From contig CAVPMW010000007.1 in NCBI GenBank assembly GCA_963706515.1, positions 372,001-436,000 of the forward strand: a stretch of DNA of 64,000 bases. Direction: 5' to 3'. This document shows positions 38,617 through 49,548 of the stretch, in pieces (the stretch's first letter is position 1; each line of letters begins with the position of its first letter). This DNA comes from CAVPMW01 sp963706515 (GTDB taxonomy: Bacteria > Chloroflexota > Anaerolineae > Anaerolineales > UBA4823). Under the pieces are notes generated by a model. It did no database searches and was not told the DNA's origin. It saw only the letters and a program-made list of their open reading frames with translations. The position numbers and the translations under genes were made by a program.

Positions 38617-39918
38617 ATGAAAAGAACACCACTTATCCTGATCCTGACGGGGATCATCGTCGTCCTGGCAGTCTCTCTGATCGGCGTCTTGCTGCTCGTG
38701 AAGCAACAGCCTCAAGCCGCACGCGGCATCCCGCCGCTGACCGAGATCCCTGCCATGGAACCCGATTCAGCAAAATGGGGCGTCAACTTCCCCAACCAGT
38801 ACACCAGCCTGCTGAAAACCAAGGAAAATAACACCCGCACAACCTACGGCGGTTCGCTGAAATATTCTAAGCTTGACGCCGACCCGCGCCTGAAAGCTCT
38901 CTTTGCCGGTTACAGCTTCAGCAAAGACTATAACGAAGAGCGCGGGCACTTAAACAGCCTGACCGACGTGCGCGAAACAAAACGAGTTAATGAAACTACC
39001 CCCGGAACCTGCTATTCGTGTAAGAGCGCTAACAACCCCGGGATATGGGCAGAGATGGGGATGGCAGCGTACGACCATACGCCATTCAGCGAGCTCGGCA
39101 AGCAGATCGACCAGCCCATCGGCTGTGCTAACTGCCATGAAGCTGGCACGATGCGCCTGATCGTCACCAATCCAGCGCTTGACGAAGCCTTGAAGGCGCA
39201 AGGGAAGGACTGGCACACGTTCACTCGCCAGGAAATGCGCACCGTGGTGTGCGCCAACTGTCACGTCGAATATTATTTCAAGGGCGATGGGAAGTATCTA
39301 ACTTTTCCATGGGCAGACGGCACCCGGATCGAAAACATTGCCAGCTATTACCAGGATTCGGCTTTCAAAGATTGGGATCACGCTGACTCAGGCGCCCCGA
39401 TGATAAAAATGCAGCACCCTGAATTCGAGATGTACACGGCTGACAGCACCCATTACAAGGCAGGCGTAGCCTGCGCCGACTGCCACATGCCATACACCCG
39501 GGATGGCGCGGCGAAATATTCCACCCACAACGTCCAGAGCCCATTATTGAATGCTGAAACTGCCTGCGGCGCCTGCCACACGAATGTCGAATACGTGGTG
39601 GGACGTGTGACTGAGATCCAAAACCAGGTCCGCCAGACTATGGATAGCAGCGAGGATGCCCTGGTGGCTGCGATCGACGCGATTAAAGCTGCCACGGCTA
39701 CCCCCAATGCTGACGAGGAGCTGCTCAATGAGGCCCGGAATCTGCACCGCGAAGCGCAGCTCCGTTGGGATTTTGTCGCAGCCGAGAACAGTATGGGCTT
39801 CCACAACCCTGAGGAAGCGTTGCGCATCCTGGCTGTCTCTACTGATCTGGCCCGCCAGGCTGAGCTGAAGGCAGTCCAGGCAGCCGGCACTCCGGCGGTC
39901 ATCCAGACCAGCCAATAG
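38617..39918 (+). CDS. nrfA: ammonia-forming cytochrome c nitrite reductase
   Basis: Pentahaem enzyme reducing nitrite to ammonium with six electrons. 433 residues; N-terminal hydrophobic signal/anchor. The catalytic haem has the diagnostic CYSCK (132-136) with lysine ligand; the others are CANCH (170), CANCH (212), CADCH (286) and CGACH (317). Active-site Tyr is in CHVEYYF and His in KMQHPEFE; Arg in KRVNETTPG. GAGGAGG-like site before the ATG. Intact. Suggests anaerobic nitrite respiration or detoxification. Confidence 0.97.
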   Translation: MKRTPLILILTGIIVVLAVSLIGVLLLVKQQPQAARGIPPLTEIPAMEPDSAKWGVNFPNQYTSLLKTKENNTRTTYGGSLKYSKLDADPRLKALFAGYSFSKDYNEERGHLNSLTDVRETKRVNETTPGTCYSCKSANNPGIWAEMGMAAYDHTPFSELGKQIDQPIGCANCHEAGTMRLIVTNPALDEALKAQGKDWHTFTRQEMRTVVCANCHVEYYFKGDGKYLTFPWADGTRIENIASYYQDSAFKDWDHADSGAPMIKMQHPEFEMYTADSTHYKAGVACADCHMPYTRDGAAKYSTHNVQSPLLNAETACGACHTNVEYVVGRVTEIQNQVRQTMDSSEDALVAAIDAIKAATATPNADEELLNEARNLHREAQLRWDFVAAENSMGFHNPEEALRILAVSTDLARQAELKAVQAAGTPAVIQTSQ

Positions 39919-39952
39919 TCTCAAGAACACTCCGAGTATTCTCTTGATTTTG

Positions 39953-39980
39953 GAGGGTCAGGGATCTTTTCCCCGGCCCT
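39953..39980. terminator. hairpin between convergent nrfA and CRP-family gene
   Basis: AGGGTCAGGG and CCCCGGCCCT pair around ATCTTTT with one mismatch and one G-T. Located 35 bp after the nrfA stop and just beyond the regulator stop; probably shared. Confidence 0.6.
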
Positions 39981-39983
39981 CTT

Positions 39984-40682
39984 CTAATTATCGGTGAGCC
40001 AGCCGGTGAGCACTTCCCAATTAATCACCTGGATCTCACCCCGCCGCACCTGGATCGCTCCGCTCCGTTCAAGCTCTTTGAGGGAGCGGGCTGCCACTTC
40101 CCTGACCGTCCCCAGGCGAGCCGCAAGCAGGTTTTGAGTGATCTGCACGCTGGCACCTTTGCACCCGGTCTGCTCGTTTAGCAGCGCGTAGATCAGTCGC
40201 GCCATGCGGTTCGTTACCTGATAAAAGGTCAGCTCTTCGACCATGCCGACCATCCCGCGCAAATTGGATGCCAGCGATAAGTTGAACGCTTCCATGACTT
40301 CAGGATACTGCAGCAATCTCCGCAGTATCAATCCGTTCTCCAAAACCCAGACGGAGCTGTTTTCCAAAGCGGCGGCGCTGACCACATTGGTTCCATGATC
40401 GAAACAAGGGACCTCATTGAAAGTCTCGCCGCTCGATAGAATCCGCACAATTAATTCTCGCCCACTGGCTGAGAGCCTGAAAAGCTTGACGCTCCCAGAT
40501 TTGAGGATGAATAACCCGGCACATGGCTCATCTTGCCAGAATATCATTTCACCTGTCTTATAACCGCGCAGGTCCAGCTCCTGCGCCATATTCGCCAAAG
40601 TGATCTCACTCAATTCGTGGAAGTATTTGCAGGAAGATAAGGATTGCATCCGTTCTTCTTGGTTGGAGGTCAACGGCTTCAT
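39984..40682 (-). CDS. CRP/FNR-family transcriptional regulator
   Basis: 232 residues: N-terminal cyclic-nucleotide-type beta-roll (GEMIFWQDEPCAGLFILKSGSVKLFRLSASGRE) and C-terminal winged HTH (SVQITQNLLAARLGTVREVAARSLKELERSGAI). The four-Cys pattern of oxygen-sensing FNR is absent: a single Cys stands near residue 18 in the N-terminal region. Closer to CRP/DNR types. Convergent with nrfHA, and the CRP-like palindrome before nrfH is its likely target. Ligand unknown (cAMP, NO or other). Confidence 0.9.
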   Translation of the reverse strand: MKPLTSNQEERMQSLSSCKYFHELSEITLANMAQELDLRGYKTGEMIFWQDEPCAGLFILKSGSVKLFRLSASGRELIVRILSSGETFNEVPCFDHGTNVVSAAALENSSVWVLENGLILRRLLQYPEVMEAFNLSLASNLRGMVGMVEELTFYQVTNRMARLIYALLNEQTGCKGASVQITQNLLAARLGTVREVAARSLKELERSGAIQVRRGEIQVINWEVLTGWLTDN

Positions 40683-40790
40683 GCTGTCATTATAATTGAG
40701 ACCCGCGCCCGAAGCAGGTAAATTCAGCTATCATTGCCCGAAATTCTAAAAGGAAATGCAAAGATAAACGGTTGAAGAATTAAATTGGTG

Positions 40791-40796
40791 TAAAAT
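40791..40796 (+). promoter_or_regulatory. -10 box of ppk
   Basis: TAAAAT 67 bp before the ppk ATG. A TTGAAG upstream is only 13 bp away, too close for a normal -35 box. Confidence 0.4.
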
Positions 40797-40862
40797 AGTA
40801 TCCCTCCTATCAGACTTGCATCTGTTTAATAGCGCGGTAGGCGCACCGGCCGGGAGACTCTA

Positions 40863-43008
40863 ATGAGTGAGATGGTTGAACAGGAATCCGTCCAAAAAGA
40901 AATTCAACTCGAATTATCTGACCCCAAACTGTATATCAACCGCGAAATGAGCCTGCTCGAATTCCAGCACCGAGTGCTGGAAGAAGCTCAGGATAATACC
41001 AATCCTTTACTCGAGCGAGTGAAATTTCTGGCGATCGTTGGCTCGAATATGGACGAATTTTATATGGTCCGGGTAGCTGGGTTGAAACGGCAGGTTGACG
41101 CAGGCGTCATCGAAGCCTCACCGGACGGCATCCCCCCGGTGGAGCAGCTGGCAGAGATCCGCAAAATCTCCTGGAAGCTGATGAGTGAAGCGCAAGCCTA
41201 CCTGCTGGAACCGCTGTTGCCCGAGCTGGAAGCCAACGGGATCCACATCCTGGACTATATGGACCTGTCGAAGACCCAAAAAGATTACGTCGATCATTAT
41301 TTCGAGGAAGTGGTCTTTCCAGTCCTCACGCCCCTGGCGCTCGACCCAGCCCACCCGTTCCCGCATATCTCCAACCTGAGCATGAACCTGGCAATCACCC
41401 TGGAGGACCAGTTCGGGCAGGAACGCTTTGCCCGCCTGAAAGTACCCGGCACGCTTCCCCGCCTGCTGCCCATCAAACGCTCTTCCGGAAGTGTGCGTAA
41501 AGACGGGACTGTCCCCTACCACCACTATTTTGTCTGGCTGGAGCAAGTCATCGCCGCCAACCTGGATAAGCTTTTCCCGGGATTGGAGTTACGCGAGATT
41601 TTTCCTTTCCGGGTTATTCGCGATGCAGACCAGATTATCCAGGAGCTGGAAGCCGACGACCTCCTGGAGACCACGGAGCAAACCGTGCGCCAGCGCCGCT
41701 TTGGCACCGTGGTAAACCTGACCGTCCCTGAGGCGATGCCTGCTCAGCTGCGCAATATCCTGGTTGAAAATCTGGAGGTGGATCCGAAAGACGTCTATAC
41801 CCTGAACGGACCGTTAGGGTTGAGCAATATCCTGAGCTTGCACAACATCGACCGCTACGATCTGAAAGATCCGACGTTCAAGCCCACGGTCCCGGTGCGC
41901 CTCAGTGAGGCTGGTCACGACAGCAATATATTCACAGCGCTTCGCCGCGGCGATATCACGCTCCACCATCCCTACCAATCGTTCACTCCGGTCATCGAAT
42001 TCCTCACGGCTGCTGCGCGAATCCGGACGTCTTAGCCATTAAGCAAACATTGTACAGGGTCGGTCAAAATTCGCCGGTATTGGATGCTCTGTTGGAAGCG
42101 CGCGAGCACGGGAAGCAGGTGGCTGTGCTGGTCGAGCTGAAAGCGCGTTTCGACGAGGAGAGCAATATCAACTGGGCCCGCAAGCTGGAAGGCGACGGCG
42201 TGCATGTAGTTTATGGTCTGCTTGGCTTAAGACTCATTCCAAGATCGCCCTGGTTGTTCGCCGGGAAGGCGATAATATCCGCCGCTATATCCATCTCTCT
42301 ACCGGCAACTACAACCACGTTACCGCCCATCTTTATGAAGATATCGGCATGTTCACCTGCGACCAGGAAATCGGCGCGGACGCAACCGACCTGTTCAACT
42401 ACCTGACCGGATATTCCGCAAAACAGGATTACCGCAAGCTGCTGGTGGCTCCGGTCAACCTGCGCCAGCGCCTGGAAGCGCTCATCTTACGTGAAATTGA
42501 GCACCAGAAGAAAGGCCGCCCGGCGCACCTGATCTTCAAGATCAATGCGCTGGTGGATCCGCCCATTATTCGACTCCTGTACGAAGCCTCTCAGGCTGGA
42601 GTGCGGATCGACCTGGTCGTGCGCGGTATTTGCTGCTTGCGCCCAAACGTCCCTGGGATCAGCGATAATATCCGGGTGGTCAGCGTCGTTGGACGCTTCC
42701 TTGAACACAGCCGGATCTTTTACTTCTTGAACGGCGGGCAGGAGCAAATCCTGCTGGGCAGCGCCGACCTGATGCCGCGCAACATCAACCGGCGCGTAGA
42801 AGTGCTCTTCCCGGTCCAGGATATGCGCCTGATCCGTTACCTGCGCGACGATGTTCTGGAAACATACTTGAAGGATAATGTCAAATCCCGGGTTATGAGG
42901 AAGGACGGCACCTATAGCCGCCTGCATCCCAGGAGCGGTGAGCCGGGTATCAACTCGCAAGAGTGGCTTTTGCGTTTCTACCAGAATTCCGACCAATCCA
43001 CACAGTGA
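40863..43008 (+). CDS. ppk: polyphosphate kinase 1, two frameshifts
   Basis: Makes inorganic polyphosphate from ATP. ~715 residues once two single-base deletions are corrected. Order: N-domain (LYINREMSLLEFQHRVLEEA), head domain (HPFPHISNLSMNLAI), then the two phospholipase-D-like catalytic domains (AIKQTLYRVGQNSPVLDALLEA; IHLSTGNYNH with the phosphorylated His; GSADLMPRNINRRVEVLFPV). Breaks: near 42016, where CGAATCCGG should continue as DPDVLAIKQTLY, and near 42227, where TTAAGACT should read LKTHSKIALV. The stop overlaps the next gene's GTG start, so both are coupled. Confidence 0.92.
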
Positions 43009-44868
43009 CGCCCGAACTGGTCCTGTCTGCTGATGAGAAAGCCCGGCTGCAGCGCCTCCTGGCTGCTGACGTTCCCGCCGAGATTCGCGCGCGGGCATTT
43101 ATCTTGCTCCTGAGCAGCGAAGGGGCTTCCAGCCGTGCCATTGCCCAGAAGGTGGGCATGACTCCCAGCGGCGTGCGCTACTGGCGGGGACGGTATCGCG
43201 CCGAAGGCGAAGCAATTTTTTCAGGCTTTGACCAGGATGCTGCTCTGGACTTTCTCGCTGCCAGCCAGCCCGAGGCACCAGCGCCGGACGTTCGCCAGCC
43301 GGAAGCGCAGGCTGAATCCCACTCCCAGCCGGCGGTCGTCGAGCCAGATCCGCACACGGAATATGCGCACAGACTCGCCCTGGTGCTTTTCGATGGTTTT
43401 CAGCAGTTTCATTGGCTCAATCCGAATGCCCGGGACTTGCTCGATAAGGCTATCCAGCTCGCCGCTGCCCAACCTGCCAAAGCCGTACGCAAGAGCCGCC
43501 GCGCTTATCATGCCTGGTTGCTCAGCTCACTTGCGGGTGACAGCTTCAGTGGGGCAGATCTTGCCAGGCTGGAGGCGCTGCTTAATCTTTACCTGGGCAA
43601 GATTAAGCGTGCTGGATTGGACCGCCTGGGATTCTCGCCAGACGAGCAGAAGGAACTCCTGGACCTCCTGGCGATTATGCGCACATCAGATGCGTTGGAT
43701 ACCTCACGCAGCCAGCAAACCGCTATCCAGGCGATTGAACCGGTGCCTGGAGGCTTGCGAATTATCCTCGCCGGCCCTTCCGTGGAGATGGATTGCGCTG
43801 CTGCCCAGGAGACCTTGGCTTTGTGGAAACAAGCGGGCGGGGCGAGACTGGAGATATTGAAGGCAGACGAAGCTGAACTCTGGCACAGCGCTGAGCAAGC
43901 TTTTCCCCAAATCAGTGAGACGGCTGGGATCCTCCCCGATGATCTCCTGCTCGAGGCAGGACGTAAAGTGATGCGCTTCCAATTTGCTCAAATGCTGGCG
44001 CATGAGGCAGGCACCCGCCTGGGGGACGACATCGAAGAGCTGCACGATATGCGGGTTGCCACGCGGCGCCTGCGCGCTTCATTCGAAGTATTTCAGGACT
44101 CTTTCCAACCCAAGGTGCTCAAACGCCACCTCAAAGGCTTGCGCCTCACCGGGCGTACCCTGGGACAGGTGCGCGACCTGGATGTATTGATCGATAATGC
44201 CGGGGGCTACCTTGCCAGCCTTCCGGAAGAGCAGCGCGTAGGGTTTGGCGCCCTTGATTGCGGGCTGGCAGCTGGATCGCAGCCGCTACCAGGCGGAATT
44301 GCTCGCCTACCTGGACAGCCCGGCTTATCTGGAATTCAAATTTTCGTTCAACCGCTTCGTGAATACTCCAGGCGAAGGAGCGCTGCCGCATGATCCCGGC
44401 TATCCAGTGCCCAGCCTGGTACAAGAGCAGGTACCTGTCCTGGTTTATTCTCGGCTGGCTTCCGTGCGCGCATACGACCAGCTAATACCTAACGCCAGCC
44501 TTGAACAGCTGCATATGCTGAGGATCGAATTCAAGAAGTTCCGTTATACGGTCGAATTTTTCCGCGAGGTGTTAGGGAGTGAGGCTCAGGAAATTATCGA
44601 TTTCCTCAAAAAGGTGCAGGACCATCTGGGGGCTCTGAACGATGCAAACGTGGCTACTCAACTGTTGCGCACCTTCCTGGACGAGTGGGACGAGCGACAG
44701 GCAGTGCTGCCGATTGCCGAGCGCCCTAATCCCCAGGGAATCGTCGCTTACCTGGCATACCAGCATGCGGAGCGTTACCGCCTTATGCAGGCTTTCCACC
44801 AGGTATGGGGGAAATTCATCCAGCTCGGATTCAGGCAGACACTGGCCCAAGCTGTTTCGGTTCTATAA
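43005..44868 (+). CDS. HTH / Ppx-like helical / CHAD domain fusion protein, frameshifted
   Basis: ~620 residues after removing one extra T near 44247 (joins VGLAPLIAGWQL). Start: GTG 43005, in the GTGA overlap with the ppk stop; an ATG at 42963 lies inside ppk. Residues ~20-65 are a homeodomain-like HTH (ARAFILLLSSEGASSRAIAQKVGMTPSGVRYWRGRY). Residues ~105-290 are helical and resemble the C-terminal HD-type region of exopolyphosphatase (HRLALVLFDGFQQFH, RRAYHAWLLSS) without a clear HD pair. Residues ~330-615 are a CHAD domain (DIEELHDMRVATRRLRASFEVF; LRIEFKKFRYTVEFF; LQDHLGALNDANV). CHAD domains bind polyphosphate, so it may be a polyphosphate-responsive DNA-binding protein. That role is inference. 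Confidence 0.8.
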
Positions 44869-44932
44869 ACAGCACTGTTTCGGTAGTGTAATCAGCGTTC
44901 AGCTTTGCCGTCAGCCGACTTTAGCTGGAGCT

Positions 44933-45439
44933 TCATTCATTGCCGCTTACCAGAACCAGGTCGGGACCTCGGCTGATCTCCCAGGGGTAGACAATATGGG
45001 CGTCGGTGATGGCTGCATAGTAGTCCGGCTGGGCGGTGGTGAATAAATTTCGATAAGGGTTGAAGTGCAAGACGCACGCGGTAGGAATGCCGCCTGCCGC
45101 AGAAACGCGATGCCTGACCGAAGTAATCGTCCTTCCCGACCCCCACACATCGTCCACTACCAAAGTCCGCCGGCCTCGCAGCAGCTCATCTTCAGGGAAC
45201 TGTATAAATTTGGGCCAGGCCATCAGCATGGTTTTTTCCATCTCCATCTGGGCAGGGAAGTCGACGGCAGCGGTAAGGATATGGGTCAACCCCATGGCTT
45301 CTGCCAGGAGGCCGCCCGGGATGATCCCCCCGCGCGTGATCATCACCATGGCATCGTATTCCCCCACGAACTGGGGTAATAAGTGGTCGATCAAGCGTTC
45401 CACATCCTCCCAGGTTATCATTTCACGCCGCATCTGCAT
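44933..45439 (-). CDS. type I phosphoribosyltransferase
   Basis: 168 residues with the PRTase fold. The PRPP-binding motif is RRTLVVDDVWGSGRT (two Asp then GSGRT), and YDAMVMITRGGIIPGGLLAEAMG is the N-terminal loop. The hood region is short, close to the xanthine/hypoxanthine group (Gpt-like) but not specific enough to name a base. The end reads YPWEISRGPDLV, also Gpt-like. Convergent with the CHAD gene. Likely purine salvage. Confidence 0.85.
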   Translation of the reverse strand: MQMRREMITWEDVERLIDHLLPQFVGEYDAMVMITRGGIIPGGLLAEAMGLTHILTAAVDFPAQMEMEKTMLMAWPKFIQFPEDELLRGRRTLVVDDVWGSGRTITSVRHRVSAAGGIPTACVLHFNPYRNLFTTAQPDYYAAITDAHIVYPWEISRGPDLVLVSGNE

Positions 45440-45562
45440 CGCATCCTCCGCCTGGTCAGCCAGCCCACCAGAAATTTACTTAATTTCAAGTATTCTGCCG
45501 GTAAACGCCCGCCCAATACCTGAGCTTTTTAATTTTTTCAGCTTGATTTCTACACCCTCGTA

Positions 45563-48144
45563 TTATAGCAAGTTTGGCGGATTTAACTCGATGCGCCATT
45601 CAGGCAAAGGGCGCTGCTTCAACAGGGACAGCGGTTCAGGCCCTTTAATAATCAGCTGCCAGCGGTATAGCCCACCCACCCGGGCAAAAAAGGCAGGGGC
45701 GGGTCCGATAATCTGGGTAGCCCGCCGGTCTTCGGCTGCTATTCGTTTTTTCAGCTCGACCCCAAGCTGCTGCGCCGTTCGCTCGGCGCTGTTCCGAGTC
45801 ATGGTGGCGGAATTCCAGGCGCACCATGTTCGTGAAGGGCGGGTAGCCCAGCTTGCGCCGGTAGTCCAATTCTTGCTCGTAAAACTGTCCATAGGCGTGT
45901 TTTGCCGCCGCCTGGATGACATAGCTTTCGGGCTGGAAGGTCTGCAGGATTACCTGACCTCCCAGCGGGCTGCGCCCGGCACGACCGGCTACCTGGGTCA
46001 GCACCTGGAAGGTCCGTTCCCCTGCACGATAGTCCGGCAGGCTCAAGCCGACATCTGCCAATATCGCGCCTACCAGGGTTACAAATGGCAGGTCGAGGCC
46101 TTTCGCCAGCATCTGGGTGCCGATCAAGATATCGGCCCGGTGGGCGACAAAATGGCTAAGGATCACATCGTGCGCGCCCTTTTTGCGCGTGGTCGTAAAA
46201 TCCCAGCGCAGGGTACGCGCCTTCGGGAAAAGCGCCTGCACCTCAGACTGGACGCGCTCCGTCCCCGACCCATACTGGCGCACCCGGCTGCTCCCACACT
46301 TCGGGCACTGAGCTGGCATCTGCCGGCGGTATCCGCAGTGGTGACAGAGAAGGATAGGCTTATCTTGCGGCGTGCGCAATGGCGCGTTCTCGTGGTAGGT
46401 AAGCGGCATATCGCAACGCGGGCACTTCAAAACGAATCCGCAGTCCCGGCAGAAGACGTAGGTGGCTGCGCCAAGCCGGTTCAAAAATAGGATGGCCTGC
46501 TCCCCACGAGTGAGCACCTGCTCCAGGGAGGCTTGCAGGAGGCGGCTGAATATGGAGCGATTCCCGGCTTTCAGCTCTTCGCGCAGGTCGACGACCTGGA
46601 CGAGCGGCAGATCGGTGGTCTCAGCTTCCTGCTCGTAGGGTCGATAGCTGGATACCTCCCCCTGCGCCTCGCCGTGCTCCTGGGCGAGCCGGGCGAGCTG
46701 CGCCTGGACTACGTCCCGGTGTGCCAGAATGCGCTCGGGTAAGCTCAATCCAAGCCAATTCCCTTTCTGGACCTGGTAGGTGCTGGTTATATCCGGCGTG
46801 GCTGAACCCAGCAGACAGACCGCATTGGCCAGCCTGGCGTAGACCGGCGCTACCTCGCGGGCATGGTAAAACGGGGGGTCGGGCTGGTAATACGAATCGT
46901 CGTGACATTCATCCACCACGATCAATCCCAGCTGGCCGAACGGCGTAAACAGCGCACTGCGTGGCCCGACGACCACACTGAGCGAGCCCGCCCTGGCTCT
47001 GCGCCAGGTATCGTAGCGTTCACCATCCGACAGACCGGAGTGCAGCAAGCCAACTCTGCCGGGGAAGCGAGCCAGGAAGCGCCGCACGGTCTGCGGGGTG
47101 AGAGCAATTTCGGGCACCAGGACGATCGCCTGCTGTCCATTGTCCAATGCTTCGGCGACTGCTCGCAGGTAAAGCTCGGTTTTCCCCGACCCAGTCACGC
47201 CAAAGAGCAGCATCGGTCTGGCGCTTTCACCTGCTCGGACTCGCTGCATTTGCTCCTGTACCTGCAGCCATACAGCCTGCTGGTCTCGGGTCAGCGAAAG
47301 CGGGTAGCTGGGGTGATAATCGATCTGCTCGAGCGGATCGCGCCAAACTTCGCTCTCTCCCAGGACAACCAGACCGCGCTGCTCGAGATAACGCAGGTCG
47401 TTGGAGTTTCCTCCACTCTGTGCATACACCCAGGCGACGTCGGTCGGTCCGGTCTCAGCCAGCAAGTAGCGCAGGATCGCCTGGCGGCGCAGAGAAGCGG
47501 CGCTCCCCGGTTTTCCAATCTCGAGCATTGCCTCAGACACCTGCTCCGGAGAGCATCCCAGCTGGGCTGTACGGATCGTCTTGGGCCGTACCCCCGGTCC
47601 CGGAAGCTCCACCCGGCTGGTGAGGATGCCCATCCGCAGCAGGCTGTCGGTTGCTCCGCGCCAGTTTTGGCGGGGAAGCGCCCGCTCGAGCTGCCCGGAG
47701 CGCAAGGCGCCCCGTTTTTGCAGCAGCCCGATCACTTTCCGCTGCACGTCGGACAGTGATTTCTGGATGGTCGTCCATAAATTGCTGCCAGCCAGTGCCC
47801 AGGTCGAATGTAGTTTCGGCGTGCTGGCTCAAGCCAGCCGGCAGCATTAATCCGATCCAATCTGCAAGCGCAGTCGGAGTGCTGTTGGCTAAAAATTCGG
47901 CGAGTGCAACCTGAGCCGGGGTGACAACTTCGGTAGGATCGACCAATGCCCGCACGCTTTTTGTCTCCTGGACAGCGGGCTGGGCGACCTCGCGCAATAC
48001 CACCCCCTGGACTTCCTGCCTGCCAAACGGAACCACCACCAGATGCCCTGGGGAAACCCGGCCTTCCAGCTCCGCCGGCAGGTGGTAATGAAATACCCCG
48101 CTCACCTGCGGAACATTAACGGCAATTTCCAGATATACCGTCAT
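45563..48144 (-). CDS. priA: primosomal protein N' (replication restart helicase), two frameshifts
   Basis: Superfamily 2 helicase reloading the replisome at stalled forks, ~860 residues after correction. N-terminal DNA-binding part (MTVYLEIAVNVPQVSGVFHYHLP), Walker A LLFGVTGSGKTELYLRA, DEAH-type box VVDECHDDSYYQ, zinc region (CRDCG, CPRCD, CHHCG, CPKCG) and C-terminal PriA-specific motif (TQVAGRAGRSPLGGQVILQT). Extra bases near 47765 (HQKSLSDVQRKV restored) and near 45788 (SEQAERTAQQLGVEL restored) split it into three pieces. The stop is at 45563. Confidence 0.92.
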
Positions 48145-48151
48145 GTGCAGG

Positions 48152-49531
48152 TCAATCAGCCGGTCTGGCTGCCGTCCTCGGTTCCCTTAAGTTCTGCGAT
48201 TCTTCCGAGCTGCTTTCCAGGCGTTTGAGCGAAACCTGGGCAATCCGCATTCCATCCAGCGCTTCGACGCGAATGCTTACTCCTTCGCCCTGGATGGAGT
48301 CACCCAGCCGGGGCATCCGGCCCAGCTTACCGAGCACATAGCCAGCGATGGTGTCATAGTCCGGTTCATTCAAGCTCAACCCGAGCTCGTTGTTCACCTC
48401 TTCGATCAGGGTCAAGCCATCGATCAAATACGAGCCGTCCGCCTGCGGCACGATTTCCGGGTGGAAGGTATCGAAGGGGTCGCTTACCTCGCCTACGATC
48501 TCTTCCAGCAGGTCTTCTAAAGTGACCAGCCCAGCGGTCCCGCCGAACTCATCCATAACGATGGCGATGTGCTGGCGGTTATGCCGGAATTGGCGTAAAA
48601 GAGTGTGGACTGAGATTGTTTCAGGGACGTAGATTGGCTCGCGCATGTAATTGCGCGCCACGCCGGTTTTATAGTCCGCGGATTGCATCGCAGCAAGCAG
48701 GTCTTTGACGTGAACGATCCCCACTATCTGGTCCAGGCTGCCTTCATACACCGGGAATTTGGAATAGGTCGATTCAGTCGCCAGCTTAATGATCTCTTCC
48801 ATCGGGGCATCGGCGGCGACGGCCTCAATCTCGGTGCGCGGAATCATGACCTGGCGGACGACCAGATCACCCAGATCGAAGATGGCATGCAGCATCTCCC
48901 GTTCCTCTTGCTCCACTACCCCCGAATCGGCGCTCGCCGTGACCAGCATTTTCAATTCCTCGACTGAATGGACCAGCTCTGCCCCACTGGCCGGCTGGAT
49001 CTTCGCCAACTTCAGCAGCAGGTTCCCGGCTCCATTGAGCACCCAAACGAACGGCTTGAAGATTGTCTCAGCCCACAGGGTAGGTCTGGCAACGGTCAGG
49101 GCGGTATGTTCCGGGTTCTGCAAGGCGATCGATTTGGGTGTGAGTTCCCCGACGACGACGTGAAGAAAGGTAATGACAGTGAAGGCAATCACTGCGGAAA
49201 TTGTATGAGCCAGGGCGGGCTGTATAGAGCGTGGGAAGAGGGACACGACCGGTAAGATCAGGTGGGCTAAGGCAGGCTCACCCACCCAGCCCAGTCCCAG
49301 GCTGGCGAGAGTGATACCGAGCTGCGTTGCCGCGATCACCCGGTCCGGATTCTGAATGACTTTTTGGACGGCGTCCGCCGAGTCGTTGCCCTGCGCCACG
49401 AGCTCGGCAATCCGCGTGCGGCGCACACTGACCAGTGAAAATTCTGCAGCCACGAAAAAGCCGTTGGCAAATACCAGTAATGCCACAACTACCAGACCTA
49501 ATAAATCGAGGCTAAAAGAAGAGAAATCCAT
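48152..49531 (-). CDS. CNNM/CorC-type membrane protein (hemolysin C family)
   Basis: 459 residues. N-terminal DUF21 with four membrane segments (ANGFFVAAEFSLVSVRRTRIAEL is typical), paired CBS domains (VMIPRTEIEAVAADAPMEEIIKLATESTYSKFPVYE; DLLAAMQ...YVPETISVHTLLRQFRHNRQHIAIVMDEFGGTAGLVTLEDLLEEIVGE), and a C-terminal CorC/HlyC transporter-associated domain (SYLIDGLTLIEEVNNELGL). Family members handle Mg2+ and Co2+ efflux rather than haemolysis. 7 bp beyond the priA start, same strand. Confidence 0.93.
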   Translation of the reverse strand: MDFSSFSLDLLGLVVVALLVFANGFFVAAEFSLVSVRRTRIAELVAQGNDSADAVQKVIQNPDRVIAATQLGITLASLGLGWVGEPALAHLILPVVSLFPRSIQPALAHTISAVIAFTVITFLHVVVGELTPKSIALQNPEHTALTVARPTLWAETIFKPFVWVLNGAGNLLLKLAKIQPASGAELVHSVEELKMLVTASADSGVVEQEEREMLHAIFDLGDLVVRQVMIPRTEIEAVAADAPMEEIIKLATESTYSKFPVYEGSLDQIVGIVHVKDLLAAMQSADYKTGVARNYMREPIYVPETISVHTLLRQFRHNRQHIAIVMDEFGGTAGLVTLEDLLEEIVGEVSDPFDTFHPEIVPQADGSYLIDGLTLIEEVNNELGLSLNEPDYDTIAGYVLGKLGRMPRLGDSIQGEGVSIRVEALDGMRIAQVSLKRLESSSEESQNLREPRTAARPAD

Positions 49532-49548
49532 TTAAGCTGTACCTGTAT

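Noticed and set aside
39984..40682. Oxygen-sensing FNR
   Set aside because: The four cysteines needed for the [4Fe-4S] cluster are not in the right places.
42000..42240. Programmed frameshifting in ppk
   Set aside because: No slippery heptamer or stimulatory structure at the breaks, and the same kind of break occurs in over a dozen unrelated genes.
45060..46490. Plus-strand 476-residue ORF
   Set aside because: Antisense to priA and the phosphoribosyltransferase, both clearly real.
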